Shown here: positions 1 through 8,820 of the stretch, in pieces
How the letters are laid out: the number at the start of each line of letters is the position of its first letter
Numbering within the stretch: position 1 is the stretch's first letter
NCBI GenBank assembly: GCA_003455275.1
Contig: DMRR01000206.1
Location: forward strand, 1,006-11,663
Source of the DNA: Bacteroidota bacterium
GTDB lineage: Bacteria; Bacteroidota; Bacteroidia; Chitinophagales; UBA10324
DNA: 10,658 bases
Direction of reading: 5' to 3'
Notes under the pieces: model-generated
Databases searched by the model: none
Told to the model about the DNA's origin: nothing
Seen by the model: only the letters and a program-made list of their open reading frames with translations
Program-made: the position numbers and the translations under genes

Positions 1-789
1 TCTTCAGCACTTATGTCAGATCACATTGAATGCATAGTTCGGGGTGCAAATGACACAATGTGGGTTGGGACACAGAACGGTGGAATCACCAGAGTTGTGG
101 ATACTGTACTTACGACCTATATAATTCAAAATGGCGGTGTACCGGATAACACTGTTCTTGATATAGCACTTGATACTGCGGGAAACCGTTGGTTAGGCTG
201 CGCAGCTCACGGGCTTGCAGCCTTTCATTTTGATTCACCGCCGTTTTATGAATTCAACCCATCAAATGCTGACATCACAAGCTATACAGTCAACTCAATT
301 GCTATTGATTCAGGAACAAAAATTTTATGTGCTACTGCAACCGGCGGGTTGTGTAAATATCTGGGAGGAGTGTATTGGCAAATTTTTTCTCCTCAAACAA
401 TCGGGCTTCCGGACTCAGCACTTAACGATGTGCTGATTGATAACTTTGGAAGTATCTGGCTGGCTTCAGAGAATACAGGAATCATCCGATTTGATGAACA
501 AACATTGAGCACAGAAATAATTTCATCTGAAAAAAATTTTTTTGATGTGAAAGTTTTCCCGAATCCTGCGGATGAAAATATTTTTTTCTCTTACAAAAAT
601 TCAGTGTCAAACAAAATGGAGGTTCAGGTTTTTAATATTAATGGAGAATTATTGAAAGATGATTTTATCAACCCTCAATTACCGGATGGAAAAATCGAAA
701 TGAAAATTTCTGATTTAAACAAAGGAGCCTATCTGCTGAAAATTATTTCTGGAAAAAAAATTTCATCCGCTGTTTTTGTGAAAGCGTGA
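1..789 (+). CDS. Secreted beta-propeller protein with type IX secretion sorting domain (3' part, 5' end outside window)
   Basis: The frame is open to the left edge (it begins S-S-A-L before the first ATG at 13), so this is the last 262 residues of a longer protein. Residues about 1-170 contain repeats of the two-component-regulator propeller type (Reg_prop): a short W-x-G or W-L-x core followed by G-G-I or G-I and a hydrophobic strand. Examples are TMWVGTQNGGITRV, NRWLGCAAHGLAAF and SIWLASENTGIIRF. From about residue 180 the protein changes to a T9SS type A sorting domain: VFPNPADENIFF, then VQVFNINGELL, then a G-A-Y-L-L-K-I strand and a final V-F-V-K-A. In Bacteroidota such a tail sends the protein through the type IX system to the cell surface or medium. 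Reg_prop propellers usually form the periplasmic sensor of one-piece hybrid two-component systems; no kinase follows here, so this copy is a stand-alone secreted protein. Its ligand is unknown. The sorting domain is clear; the propeller is likely. Confidence 0.85.
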   Translation, partial: SSALMSDHIECIVRGANDTMWVGTQNGGITRVVDTVLTTYIIQNGGVPDNTVLDIALDTAGNRWLGCAAHGLAAFHFDSPPFYEFNPSNADITSYTVNSIAIDSGTKILCATATGGLCKYLGGVYWQIFSPQTIGLPDSALNDVLIDNFGSIWLASENTGIIRFDEQTLSTEIISSEKNFFDVKVFPNPADENIFFSYKNSVSNKMEVQVFNINGELLKDDFINPQLPDGKIEMKISDLNKGAYLLKIISGKKISSAVFVKA

Positions 790-795
790 ACTTGA

Positions 796-3700
796 TTACA
801 GGCAGTCTATTGCTATTTGATCAATTGCGGTTAAAGAATATTTTTTAAATTCCCTGAAATCAGATTTTGCTTTTTGATCATCCACATTATTCAAATCAAT
901 CTTCGCTGTATCATGAAGGAATTGCTCTGCTTTTTTTATTCCCATCATCATGATATTGGTTTTGATTTTGTGTGTAAGCGACTTGAATTGTTCCCAGTCT
1001 TTCTTATTCAGAGCGTCTTCAATTTGTTTAATACTTCCCGGTGTTTCTTTTACATATAATGCAAGAATGCTGTTGATGAACTCTTCTTCGTTGTCATAAT
1101 ACTGCCGTAGAAATGAAAGATCGTAATACTTCTCTTTCATATTTCCGCTTTGCTTTTCCATGGTCACCGCCTGCGGTTTGGGTGCTTCAATTTCTACAGA
1201 CGGATTTAATTGTGCCATAATTTTTTCATAGAGCTCTTCGGGTTTAAATGGTTTGCTGAGGTAATCATCCATTCCGGCATCCATTGCCTGTTGAATTTGC
1301 TCTTTGAAAGCGTGAGCTGTCATTGATATGATTGGTATTTTTCTCAGATGCGCTTCATCCAGTTTGCGAATGATTCGTGTTGCTTCTAATCCATCCAGAT
1401 CAGGCATTGAAATATCCATTAATACCAAATCAATATCTTCTTCCTTGAGTTTGTCAATTGCCTGGTATCCATTTTCTGCTTCTATTACCGAGTAACCTTT
1501 TTCTTCCAGAAGATGAACCACCAGTAGCCGGTTAATAAAATTGTCATCAACCAGCAGAATATTGATTCCATTTTTTTCAACTACGCGTTTCGCTGATTCC
1601 GATTTTTTTATTGAAGAAATTTTTTCATCCTTTCTGATCGCCACTTCTTCTTCTACTGCAAAAGGTAAGGTGAAATAAAACCTGCTGCCTTCTCCTCTCT
1701 TGCTCTTAACCCATAGCTCTCCACCTTGCAGTTCTACCAGTTGTTTAACAATTGGAAGCCCTAACCCCGTTCCTCCAAAGCGCCTGGTTGTATCAGCAGT
1801 TGCCTGGGAGTATGATTCAAAAATTTTTGCGAGGTCCTTTTCATGAATTCCAATTCCGGAATCTTCAACCATAAATTGAAGAACCACTCTGTTTTTTTCG
1901 TTGCTCTGCAGTTCAGCACTAAAGAATACTTTTCCATTCTCAGTAAACTTCAAGGCATTGGAAAGAAGGTTAAGCAAAATTTGGTTGAAACGAACGGGAT
2001 CACCTAATAAATGTTCCGGAATTTTTTTGTCAACTTGATAATCGAATGAAAGATTTTTTTCTGCCGCCTTTGATTTTGTCGACATAAAAATTGTATTCAT
2101 GATTTCGCGTATGCTTAATGAAATATTTTCGAACTGAAGTTTACCGCTGCGAATTTTTGAAAGGTCAAGAATGTCATTGATAATAACAAGTAGATTGTCT
2201 GCACTATGTTTTATCAGTCGCAGATATTCTTCCTGTTCTTTATTGTGTTCTTGTTTCAGCAGAATATCGGTAAGACCGATGATACCATTCATAGGAGTAC
2301 GAATCTCATGACTCATATGCGCCAGAAACTGTTCTTCCGCTTTCTGTGCTTCTTCAGCAGATCTTTTTGATTTCAGGATTTCTTCTTCGTCCTTTTTCCG
2401 CTGTGTTATATCACGCATTACTACCACCCGAATATTTTTTCCGCGGTATTCGTGCGACTTGGATTGGATCAACACGAAAATCTCTTTTCCGCTGCGAAGT
2501 TGAACTTTTACCTCTATCCTTTTTGCTTCATTTGAATTGGCAATACTCAGAAGCGGCTCTTTCAAACTCTGTAATGGAATTTCAGAAATATCTTTATTCA
2601 GAATTTCTTCTGAAATAAATTCAGTGATTTGAAGGAAGGCAGAATTGACATCAATAATTTTCTTCTCATCAATCAACGCAATTCCTTCCAGTGTTAAGGT
2701 GAAGAAATAATTGAGACGCTCTTCATTCTCCTTTAATTTTTGTTCTGCATTTTTTCTGAGTGTAATATCCCGGATAGCAATCACTTTCACTTTTTTCCCT
2801 CTGTAAAAATGACTGCGGCCAGTAATTTCAACTGACAGGCTTTCACCGGCTTTGTTCAACAGCATGGTTTCTTGCTGCATGGCAATATCGCGGCGGAGAA
2901 TCTCCTGAATTTCGTCTTTTCGGTTTTCAGGGGCAAAGGATGAAACACTTTTCCCCAAAATATTTTCCTCATCAAATCCAATCATTCCGGCGAAAGCCTG
3001 ATTCAGGTCTATGATGATTCCATTCTCATGAACAATAATTCCCTCAGTAGTGCTGTTCATCAGGAACTGAAGCCGCTGCTCACTTTCCAATAATTGCTTT
3101 TGAAAAATGAATCGTTCGGTTACATCAATTCCATAAATGTTGATGTATTCATTATTGATGAGTGAAGTGAGTGTGAGGTTAAAATATTTTCCGTCAACTT
3201 CGATATCAATTTTTCCCGGCGTGCTTGCATTCAACTGCTTATTTACGATCAGCTGCCATTCGGTATTAAGTTTTCCTGAAGAACTGATGTGAGAAACAAT
3301 TGAGTTTGCCGGCGAGTTGTAATAAATAATTTTTCCTTCCTCCGAAATACGAATGATCGGTGCTGGATTTTCTTCAGGAAATTTTGCAAGCCAACGCATT
3401 TCCTCTTCATCTTTTTTTCGATGGGTGATGTCAGTAAGAGTTCCAACGCTTCCTACAATTTCCCCTGTCTTGCTCCGATAAGGGGCTGCACTGATGAGTG
3501 CCCAAAATTTAGTTCCGTTTTTGCGAACTACTTCCACTTCATACTGCTCAGATTTTCCATCGAAGCGATTATTAATTCCTCTTTCAACAGTTTTCCAGTA
3601 TTCCTCAGCAATGATCAATTGGTAAAGCGGCATAGAGCCGAGTTCATTCAAAGTATAACCCGTCAGTTTGCTTAGAAGAGAATTGCAATAAACGAGGTAA

Positions 3701-5016
3701 TGGTTTTTATCAGTTATTAAAATTGCTTCTGATAAACTTTCAAATAGCGAGTGATAGAGTTCTTCTTTGTCTTCTAACTCGCGCCGCTCAGCAGCTTGCT
3801 TTGAAATATTTCTGGCACTTACAACAATTCCTTTAATGTCTTCATGCTCCAAAAGGTTGATGGCTACTGATTCGAGCGTGATGCTTTTTCCTTTTTTATC
3901 AATAAATCTGAATTCAAAATATTCATCCGCGCTTTTTTTCGATCCGGATAAATACAATAGCATCTGCTGCAGGTGATTCGGTAATTCGTCCTTGCTGAAA
4001 AATTCAAATGACGAGCGGCCGATAATTTCTTTCGCTGTGAATCCGGTAATTTTTTCGAAAGTGGAATTGACAAACTTGATTGTTCCTCTTTCATCAATGA
4101 CCCAAACAATATCAGGTATCAGATGAATGAGCGAAGTATTTTCCTTTAATAGCGCCTCTGGTTTAATGTTCTGCTTTTCATTTTGTGAAATCTCCGTAGC
4201 AAGGCACAGGCAATTCATTTCGCCTGCAGAAGCAGCAACCGGAGTAAAGGTGATGTGATATTTTTTTTCTTCTCCGGAAATCAGAAATGAAAATATTTGT
4301 TCCTGCCTCCGTCCATTAAGAGCTCTTTGAATCGTATTTAAGAATTCTGAAAACTGATTACCGAAAAGCAGATGTAAGTTCGGGATGATCTTGTTTAATG
4401 ATTTGCCAACCAGTGCTGACAAAAACTGGCTGAACGCATTATTACAGAAAACAACTTCATACTTTTTGTTTACCTGAAATACCCATTCACTAATTGCATC
4501 AAACGCTATGTGTAGACCCGAACCTGCAATCAGAATATTTTCTTCGATCAATAGATTTTTGGAGAGCACAGCAGTCTGCTTTGTCCACTCGGTGAGTTGT
4601 GCAGCAAATTCATCTTCCTTTCTGAAAGGTTGGTTAGATGCAATCGCCATCACACCAAGACATTCACTTCCATGAATGACCGGAAGAATCAATTTCCATC
4701 TTGGTAGATGCGCAAGCGTTCTGTCAACCGCAAAAGGATCAGAAACCAAATCACTGTGAGGAAAAACATATTTGGTTCCGGTTCTGAAAACCTGCAATGC
4801 TATTGGAAGCATCAAACCTTCCTTTGAATACAATGATTCATCTCCGCAATAAAAAAACAACTCCGGCTTTTCTTTGGGATTAGTTCGGTAGAATTCAAAA
4901 ACATCGAAGGAGGAGGTTTCTGAAATATTTTTTACTACCCTCTCGAGCCACGAAGAGAAATCGCGGCCAGCTGGAGAAATATCCGTACAAATCTTAAAAT
5001 TGAGTTCCCTGTGCAT
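796..5016 (-). CDS. Soluble multi-PAS hybrid sensor histidine kinase (GAF, 6 PAS, HisKA, HATPase, REC, Hpt)
   Basis: The open frame reaches TTG at 5073 (1425 residues). I prefer the first ATG at 5016 (1406 residues) because the TTG lies inside a promoter-like TAGTTTTG box. Numbering below is from the TTG. Domains: GAF about 24-175; PAS about 185-296, 311-425, 440-551, a degenerate PAS-like stretch 560-653, then 667-773 and 788-892. Several end in the usual D-I-T-x-R-K coda. HisKA has the phosphoacceptor H922 in HMSHEIRTP. The ATPase domain has N1035/N1039, DSGIGI (1071-1076) and FGGTGLGL (1099-1106). The receiver has D1176/D1177, phosphoacceptor D1220, T1252 and K1274. The Hpt domain has H1368. 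All phosphorelay residues are present, so a His-Asp-His relay is expected. No transmembrane segment is visible, so it should be cytosolic and sense internal signals. There is no DNA-binding output; the next response regulator must be encoded elsewhere. It lies downstream of atpG on the same strand and converges on the propeller gene. Confidence 0.93.
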   Translation of the reverse strand: MHRELNFKICTDISPAGRDFSSWLERVVKNISETSSFDVFEFYRTNPKEKPELFFYCGDESLYSKEGLMLPIALQVFRTGTKYVFPHSDLVSDPFAVDRTLAHLPRWKLILPVIHGSECLGVMAIASNQPFRKEDEFAAQLTEWTKQTAVLSKNLLIEENILIAGSGLHIAFDAISEWVFQVNKKYEVVFCNNAFSQFLSALVGKSLNKIIPNLHLLFGNQFSEFLNTIQRALNGRRQEQIFSFLISGEEKKYHITFTPVAASAGEMNCLCLATEISQNEKQNIKPEALLKENTSLIHLIPDIVWVIDERGTIKFVNSTFEKITGFTAKEIIGRSSFEFFSKDELPNHLQQMLLYLSGSKKSADEYFEFRFIDKKGKSITLESVAINLLEHEDIKGIVVSARNISKQAAERRELEDKEELYHSLFESLSEAILITDKNHYLVYCNSLLSKLTGYTLNELGSMPLYQLIIAEEYWKTVERGINNRFDGKSEQYEVEVVRKNGTKFWALISAAPYRSKTGEIVGSVGTLTDITHRKKDEEEMRWLAKFPEENPAPIIRISEEGKIIYYNSPANSIVSHISSSGKLNTEWQLIVNKQLNASTPGKIDIEVDGKYFNLTLTSLINNEYINIYGIDVTERFIFQKQLLESEQRLQFLMNSTTEGIIVHENGIIIDLNQAFAGMIGFDEENILGKSVSSFAPENRKDEIQEILRRDIAMQQETMLLNKAGESLSVEITGRSHFYRGKKVKVIAIRDITLRKNAEQKLKENEERLNYFFTLTLEGIALIDEKKIIDVNSAFLQITEFISEEILNKDISEIPLQSLKEPLLSIANSNEAKRIEVKVQLRSGKEIFVLIQSKSHEYRGKNIRVVVMRDITQRKKDEEEILKSKRSAEEAQKAEEQFLAHMSHEIRTPMNGIIGLTDILLKQEHNKEQEEYLRLIKHSADNLLVIINDILDLSKIRSGKLQFENISLSIREIMNTIFMSTKSKAAEKNLSFDYQVDKKIPEHLLGDPVRFNQILLNLLSNALKFTENGKVFFSAELQSNEKNRVVLQFMVEDSGIGIHEKDLAKIFESYSQATADTTRRFGGTGLGLPIVKQLVELQGGELWVKSKRGEGSRFYFTLPFAVEEEVAIRKDEKISSIKKSESAKRVVEKNGINILLVDDNFINRLLVVHLLEEKGYSVIEAENGYQAIDKLKEEDIDLVLMDISMPDLDGLEATRIIRKLDEAHLRKIPIISMTAHAFKEQIQQAMDAGMDDYLSKPFKPEELYEKIMAQLNPSVEIEAPKPQAVTMEKQSGNMKEKYYDLSFLRQYYDNEEEFINSILALYVKETPGSIKQIEDALNKKDWEQFKSLTHKIKTNIMMMGIKKAEQFLHDTAKIDLNNVDDQKAKSDFREFKKYSLTAIDQIAIDCL

Positions 5017-5070
5017 GATGACAAAACCGTTTCCAAAAACCGAAAAAAACCAAGGGGATTTTTCAGCGGA

Positions 5071-5078
5071 CAAAACTA
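5071..5078 (-). promoter_or_regulatory. Candidate Bacteroidota -7 promoter element of the histidine kinase gene
   Basis: On the minus strand this reads TAGTTTTG, a full match to the Bacteroidota -7 consensus TAnnTTTG. Transcription would begin a few bases downstream, leaving a leader of roughly 50 bases before the ATG at 5016. No convincing -33 TTTG is seen at the usual spacing, so support is moderate. The box contains the TTG codon at 5073 that would otherwise be the longest start, and so argues against that start. Confidence 0.4.
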
Positions 5079-5093
5079 ATTGGTTTACGCCTT

Positions 5094-5111
5094 GAAACCG
5101 AAAAGGTTTTC
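5094..5111 (-). terminator. Weak hairpin after atpG, possible operon end structure
   Basis: GAAACC (5094-5099) pairs with GGTTTTC (5105-5111) around a 5-base loop, with one extra T bulged. A second, outer inverted repeat, ATTGGTT (5079-5085) with AACCAAT (5129-5135), encloses it. The structure lies about 90 bases after the atpG stop and just upstream of the kinase promoter-like box. There is no U-tract on the minus-strand transcript, so it is not a classic intrinsic terminator. It could still be an RNA structure marking the operon's 3' end, or chance in AT-rich DNA. Confidence 0.3.
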
Positions 5112-5198
5112 GATGAAAATACTCTGAGAACCAATGAAATTTAATAGAAACTTCTGTGCTCTCGCGCTGCTAAAAGAAAATAAAAATTTAATTCTGGT

Positions 5199-6068
5199 TT
5201 ATGCTTCGGCTAAAGCATTTGCGCCGCTTACAATTTCATTCAGCTCAGTAGTGATAGCTGCCTGACGCGCCCGGTTGTAAGTGATCTTCAACTCCTTCAT
5301 GATCTCATTTGCATTGTCGCTTGCTTTATCCATGGCGGTCATGCGGGCGCCATGCTCGGAAGCATTGCTGTCCAAAAGAACTTTGAAGAACTGTGTATTC
5401 AATATTTTAGGAATAAGATATGCAACCAACTCGTCTTTATCCGGTTCGAAAATGAAATCTTTCTTGGATGATTTGCCCCCTTCTGATTTTGCTTTTTCTA
5501 CAGGAAGAAAATTTTCATTTGCAAAAATCTGTGTCGCAGCATTTTTGAACTGGCTGTAAATAATTTCAACACGGTCATAAGTTCCGTCAGAATATTTTTC
5601 CATTATATAATGGCTTGCCTTCGAAGCTTCCTCAAAATTCAAGCTAGAAAACAACTGCCAGAAATCATTCACCATTTTGTAATTCAACCTGCGAAAAGCT
5701 TCCATTGCTTTCTTACCAACTGGAAGAATAGTCACGCTTGCGGAAGAATATTTTTCAGTAACAGTTCTCTTTGCGAGCTTAATAATATTGGAATTGAATC
5801 CACCGCACAAACCTCTGTCGCTGGTAACTACAACGAGCAAAACATTTTTTACATCACGCTCTTTTGCCAATTCAATACTCACATCACCACCAGAAACAAT
5901 ATTCGAAGCTATCTCCCTCAACTTGTTAGCATAAGGACGCATCTGAACAATTCTTTCCTGAGCACGACGAAGTTTGGCAGCACTCACCATCTTCATGGCC
6001 TTGGTGATTTGCTGTGTATTTGCAACAGATTTTATTCTGTTCCTTACTTCTTTGAGGTTTGCTGCCAT
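5199..6068 (-). CDS. atpG: ATP synthase F1 subunit gamma
   Basis: At 289 residues this is the normal length for the central shaft of F1, which turns inside the alpha3-beta3 ring and links ATP synthesis to rotation of the c ring. The N-terminal helix begins with the family pattern LKEVRNRIKSV...TQQITKAMKMVSAAKLRRAQ (residues 5-37). The Rossmann-like middle carries TSDRGLCGGFN (82-92). The C-terminal helix ends with the family signature around ITTELNEIVSGANAL (272-286). The ATG at 6068 lies 3 bases after the atpA stop, fitting tight translational coupling, and there is no Shine-Dalgarno sequence. It is the last gene of the cluster; beta and epsilon do not follow. Identification is secure. Confidence 0.98.
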   Translation of the reverse strand: MAANLKEVRNRIKSVANTQQITKAMKMVSAAKLRRAQERIVQMRPYANKLREIASNIVSGGDVSIELAKERDVKNVLLVVVTSDRGLCGGFNSNIIKLAKRTVTEKYSSASVTILPVGKKAMEAFRRLNYKMVNDFWQLFSSLNFEEASKASHYIMEKYSDGTYDRVEIIYSQFKNAATQIFANENFLPVEKAKSEGGKSSKKDFIFEPDKDELVAYLIPKILNTQFFKVLLDSNASEHGARMTAMDKASDNANEIMKELKITYNRARQAAITTELNEIVSGANALAEA

Positions 6069-6071
6069 TGG

Positions 6072-7652
6072 TTATTTGAAATACTTGGTCTCTACTTCTT
6101 TAGCAACAGTTTTTAATACATTGGTTTCATTATCGCTGATTGCTCCTGACTTCAAAGCATCCAAAACATTTTTATGTTTTGCATCAAGCACATTCAGAAA
6201 ATCATTTTCAAAATCTTTCACACGATCAACAGGAATGTTAGAAAGCAAACCATTTGTTCCGAGGTAAATGATTGCAATTTGTTTTTCAACTGTGAGCGGA
6301 GAAAATTGCTTTTGTTTCAGTACTTCCACATTGCGCGCACCTTTATCCAATACTGCTTTTGTAGCAGCATCCAAATCAGAACCGAACTTAGAGAATGCCT
6401 CCAGCTCACGATACTGTGCCTGATCAAGTTTCAAGGTTCCAGCAACTTTTTTCATTGACTTAATCTGTGCATTACCACCCACACGCGATACAGAAATTCC
6501 CACATTGATCGCTGGACGAACTCCTGAGTTGAAGAGGTTTGATTCAAGGAATATCTGACCATCAGTAATAGAAATCACATTGGTTGGTATGTAAGCACTC
6601 ACATCACCCGCCTGAGTTTCAATAATCGGAAGAGCAGTAAGAGAACCGCCACCCTTCACGAGCGAACGAATGCTCTCTGGAATGTCATTCATCTTTTGAG
6701 CAATGCTGTCGTTTGAATTGACTTTCGCTGCACGCTCAAGCAACCGAGAGTGTAGGTAGAACACATCACCCGGGTAAGCTTCGCGGCCTGGAGGACGACG
6801 AAGAAGAAGTGATACTTCACGGTAAGCAACTGCCTGCTTCGACAAATCATCATAGATAATCAAGGCCGGTCTTCCGGTATCGCGGAAATATTCTCCAATA
6901 GAAACTCCGGCAAACGGAGCATAGAACTGAAGTGGTGCAGGATCAGAAGCAGATGCAGCAACAATAGTTGTATATGCCATCGCTCCATTTTCTTCAAGTG
7001 TTCTCGCAACAGTTGCTACGGTAGAATTCTTTTGGCCACAAGCAACATAAATACAATAAACAGGCTGGCCTTTTTCGTAAAACTCTTTTTGATTAATAAT
7101 TGTGTCGAGTGCAATAGCGGTCTTTCCTGTTTGGCGATCGCCGATGATTAATTCACGCTGGCCGCGGCCAATCGGAATCATTGCATCAATAGATTTTATA
7201 CCGGTTTGCAGTGGTTCCTTTACAGGCTCCCGATAAATAACCCCTGGAGCTTTTCTTTCGAGAGGCATTTCATACAACTGCCCCTTGATAGGACCTTTTC
7301 CGTCAATTGGCTGACCGAGCGTGTTCACTACACGACCAACCATTCCTTCACCAACATTGATAGAAGCAATTTTTCCTGTCCGGCGAACAGTGTCTCCTTC
7401 CTTGATCTTATCACTTGCACCCATCAATACGGCACCAACATTATCTTCTTCAAGATTTAAAACGATTGCTTTAATGCCATCTTCAAATTCAATGAGCTCA
7501 CCTGCGCGGGCTTTTGTTAATCCGTATATGCGTGCGATTCCATCACCAACCTGCAATACAGTTCCAACTTCTTCAAGCTCAGCGGCTGATTTGAAATTAG
7601 AAAGTTGCTGACGCAGTATCGCGGAAATTTCGTCTGGTCTTACTTCTGCCAT
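6072..7652 (-). CDS. atpA: ATP synthase F1 subunit alpha
   Basis: This 526-residue protein is the non-catalytic nucleotide-binding subunit that alternates with beta in the F1 hexamer. The beta-barrel domain (about 25-95) contains [14 protein letters not shown]. The nucleotide domain has Walker A GDRQTGKT (171-178, Lys177). The signature [14 protein letters not shown] (380-393) includes Arg390, equivalent to the E. coli alpha Arg376 that reaches into the catalytic site on beta. Compared with E. coli (513 residues) there is a somewhat longer stretch around residues 312-336, before [15 protein letters not shown]. The C-terminal helical domain runs from about 395. The start is the ATG at 7652, preceded by an A-rich leader and, 11 bases further upstream, a heptad repeat array. 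All key residues are intact. Confidence 0.98.
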   Translation of the reverse strand: MAEVRPDEISAILRQQLSNFKSAAELEEVGTVLQVGDGIARIYGLTKARAGELIEFEDGIKAIVLNLEEDNVGAVLMGASDKIKEGDTVRRTGKIASINVGEGMVGRVVNTLGQPIDGKGPIKGQLYEMPLERKAPGVIYREPVKEPLQTGIKSIDAMIPIGRGQRELIIGDRQTGKTAIALDTIINQKEFYEKGQPVYCIYVACGQKNSTVATVARTLEENGAMAYTTIVAASASDPAPLQFYAPFAGVSIGEYFRDTGRPALIIYDDLSKQAVAYREVSLLLRRPPGREAYPGDVFYLHSRLLERAAKVNSNDSIAQKMNDIPESIRSLVKGGGSLTALPIIETQAGDVSAYIPTNVISITDGQIFLESNLFNSGVRPAINVGISVSRVGGNAQIKSMKKVAGTLKLDQAQYRELEAFSKFGSDLDAATKAVLDKGARNVEVLKQKQFSPLTVEKQIAIIYLGTNGLLSNIPVDRVKDFENDFLNVLDAKHKNVLDALKSGAISDNETNVLKTVAKEVETKYFK

Positions 7653-7663
7653 TTTATTTTTTT

Positions 7664-7698
7664 TAGCTTTTAGAAATTAGCTTTTAGCTATTAGTATT
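7664..7698 (-). repeat. Heptad repeat array between atpH and atpA
   Basis: On the + strand five 7-base units follow one another without a gap: TAGCTTT, TAGAAAT, TAGCTTT, TAGCTAT, TAGTATT. The first four also form a 14-base near-duplicate. The last units overlap the TAA stop of atpH (7691-7693). On the transcript the unit reads roughly AWNNCTA; because 7 is not a multiple of 3, successive CTAA junctions place stop codons in all three frames. The array ends 11 bases before the atpA start codon. The same kind of unit recurs in two other spacers of this operon. Confidence 0.75.
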
Positions 7699-8251
7699 TT
7701 TTAATGTATGAGTTATCTAAGAAATTATTGTCAAGCATTTCAAGAGCACGGACTATGCTTGCATCGTAAAGTTTATCTCCATATTGCAACACATAACCAC
7801 CAATGATGCTCTCATCCACCTTTGTTTGAAATTCAACATTCGAAATTGATGAGTCGCTTTTCAAAAGATTCTTGATCTGGCTGAGTTGAGCTTCATCCAA
7901 CTGAACGGCTGATGTCACCTTAACCACAGTAATGTTTTTGTGTTGGTTGTATTGCGAGATAAATTCCGTTGCAAATTCAGGAAGAAATTCTTCGCGATGC
8001 TTAGCTACCACCAGTTTTAAAAACTCCTTAGTGATGTTATTAAATTTAGGGTAGAAAACCTGCTCAATCACTTTTTGCTTTTTATCTGCATTAATGACAG
8101 GATTCTTGAGAAGTAAATTCAACTCCCGCACACTCTTAAGCACATCGTTGAAATAGTGCACATCATTAAACACTTCGCTCAATTGATTTTTTTCAATCGC
8201 AAGATCGAGAAGTGATTTAGCATAACGCGCAGATAAACGATACGATGACAT
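7691..8251 (-). CDS. atpH: ATP synthase F1 subunit delta (OSCP homologue)
   Basis: At 186 residues it matches the delta family (about 175-185). Delta sits on top of F1 and ties the alpha/beta hexamer to the b-subunit stalk. The N-terminal helical domain opens with RLSARYAKSLLDLAIE (5-20), the characteristic opening of this family. The C-terminal part carries the conserved VDESIIGGYVLQYGDKLYD (145-163), followed by the ASIVRAL helix. The middle is divergent, as usual for this subunit. The ATG at 8251 is 4 bases from the atpF stop, suggesting coupled translation. The stop codon overlaps the heptad repeat array before atpA. Confidence 0.96.
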   Translation of the reverse strand: MSSYRLSARYAKSLLDLAIEKNQLSEVFNDVHYFNDVLKSVRELNLLLKNPVINADKKQKVIEQVFYPKFNNITKEFLKLVVAKHREEFLPEFATEFISQYNQHKNITVVKVTSAVQLDEAQLSQIKNLLKSDSSISNVEFQTKVDESIIGGYVLQYGDKLYDASIVRALEMLDNNFLDNSYIKKY

Positions 8252-8255
8252 TCGC

Positions 8256-8750
8256 TCAGTTCAGTTTTGATTGTTCGATTAATGTGTTGATGTATTTTTT
8301 CTGATCATCTTTTCCGCTTAACTCACGGCGAAGAATTTTTTCTGATACTTCGAGAACCAATTCGCCGGCAGCATTTTTTACATCAATGATTGCAGCCATT
8401 TTCTGATTTTCGATTTCTCGCTTTGCCTCATCAATCATTCGTGCGCCTTCGGCTTTTGCTTTATCGCGAGCCTCATTAATAATCGCATCCTTCATGTCTT
8501 TGGCTTCTTTCAGAATTGCACTGCGTTCCTGGCGGGCTTCATTCAGCAATGCTTCATGCTGGCTTTTCATTGTTGCCATTTCCTGCTTAGTGCGTTCTGC
8601 AGTTTGTAATGAATCAGAAATGGTTTTCTCACGGTCATCCAATGCTTTGAGGATTGGTTTCCATGCCATTTTTCTCAAAAGAAAAAAAACAGTTAAGAAA
8701 ATAACTGCTGTCCAGAAGATGAGCCCGAGTTCAGGTTTGAGTAATTCCAT
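8256..8750 (-). CDS. atpF: ATP synthase Fo subunit b (peripheral stalk)
   Basis: This 164-residue protein is close to the usual 156-170. One N-terminal membrane helix (about 7-26, GLIFWTAVIFLTVFFLL) is followed by the family pattern R-K-M-A-W-K-P-I-L-K-A-L-D-D-R (26-40). A long charged helix rich in A, E, K and R (about 40-145) then forms the dimeric right-handed coiled coil that holds F1 still while the rotor turns. The C-terminal region contacts delta. Only one b gene is present and no b' copy is seen, so a homodimer is expected. The start at ATG 8750 has only 6 bases between it and an upstream heptad array. The 110-base spacer to atpE is the longest in the operon. Confidence 0.97.
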   Translation of the reverse strand: MELLKPELGLIFWTAVIFLTVFFLLRKMAWKPILKALDDREKTISDSLQTAERTKQEMATMKSQHEALLNEARQERSAILKEAKDMKDAIINEARDKAKAEGARMIDEAKREIENQKMAAIIDVKNAAGELVLEVSEKILRRELSGKDDQKKYINTLIEQSKLN

Positions 8751-8756
8751 TTTTAA

Positions 8757-8784
8757 TAGAGATTAGAAATTAGAAATCAGAATC
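8757..8784 (-). repeat. Heptad repeat array upstream of atpF
   Basis: Plus-strand units are TAGAGAT, TAGAAAT, TAGAAAT and the degenerate CAGAATC, in perfect 7-base register. On the transcript the junctions read TGA, TAA, TAA at 7-base steps, so all three frames are closed. Only 6 bases separate the array from the atpF ATG. Confidence 0.7.
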
Positions 8785-8820
8785 CATACAAAATTTTCTG
8801 AATGAATTCGTTTTTACAAC

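Noticed and set aside
524..547. Near-palindrome CATC, seven A, seven T, GATG at the propeller/sorting-domain junction
   Set aside because: It could suggest a terminator or slippage site, but it lies inside an intact reading frame, encodes a normal linker, and such A/T runs are common in AT-rich DNA.
3249..4109. Minus- and plus-strand open frames of 65-84 codons inside the histidine kinase
   Set aside because: They overlap conserved PAS domains in other frames and show no family features.
5610..6116. A 168-codon open frame on the + strand opposite atpG and the end of atpA
   Set aside because: It lies wholly antisense to clearly conserved genes, has no recognisable domain, and its composition is what a complement of coding DNA gives.
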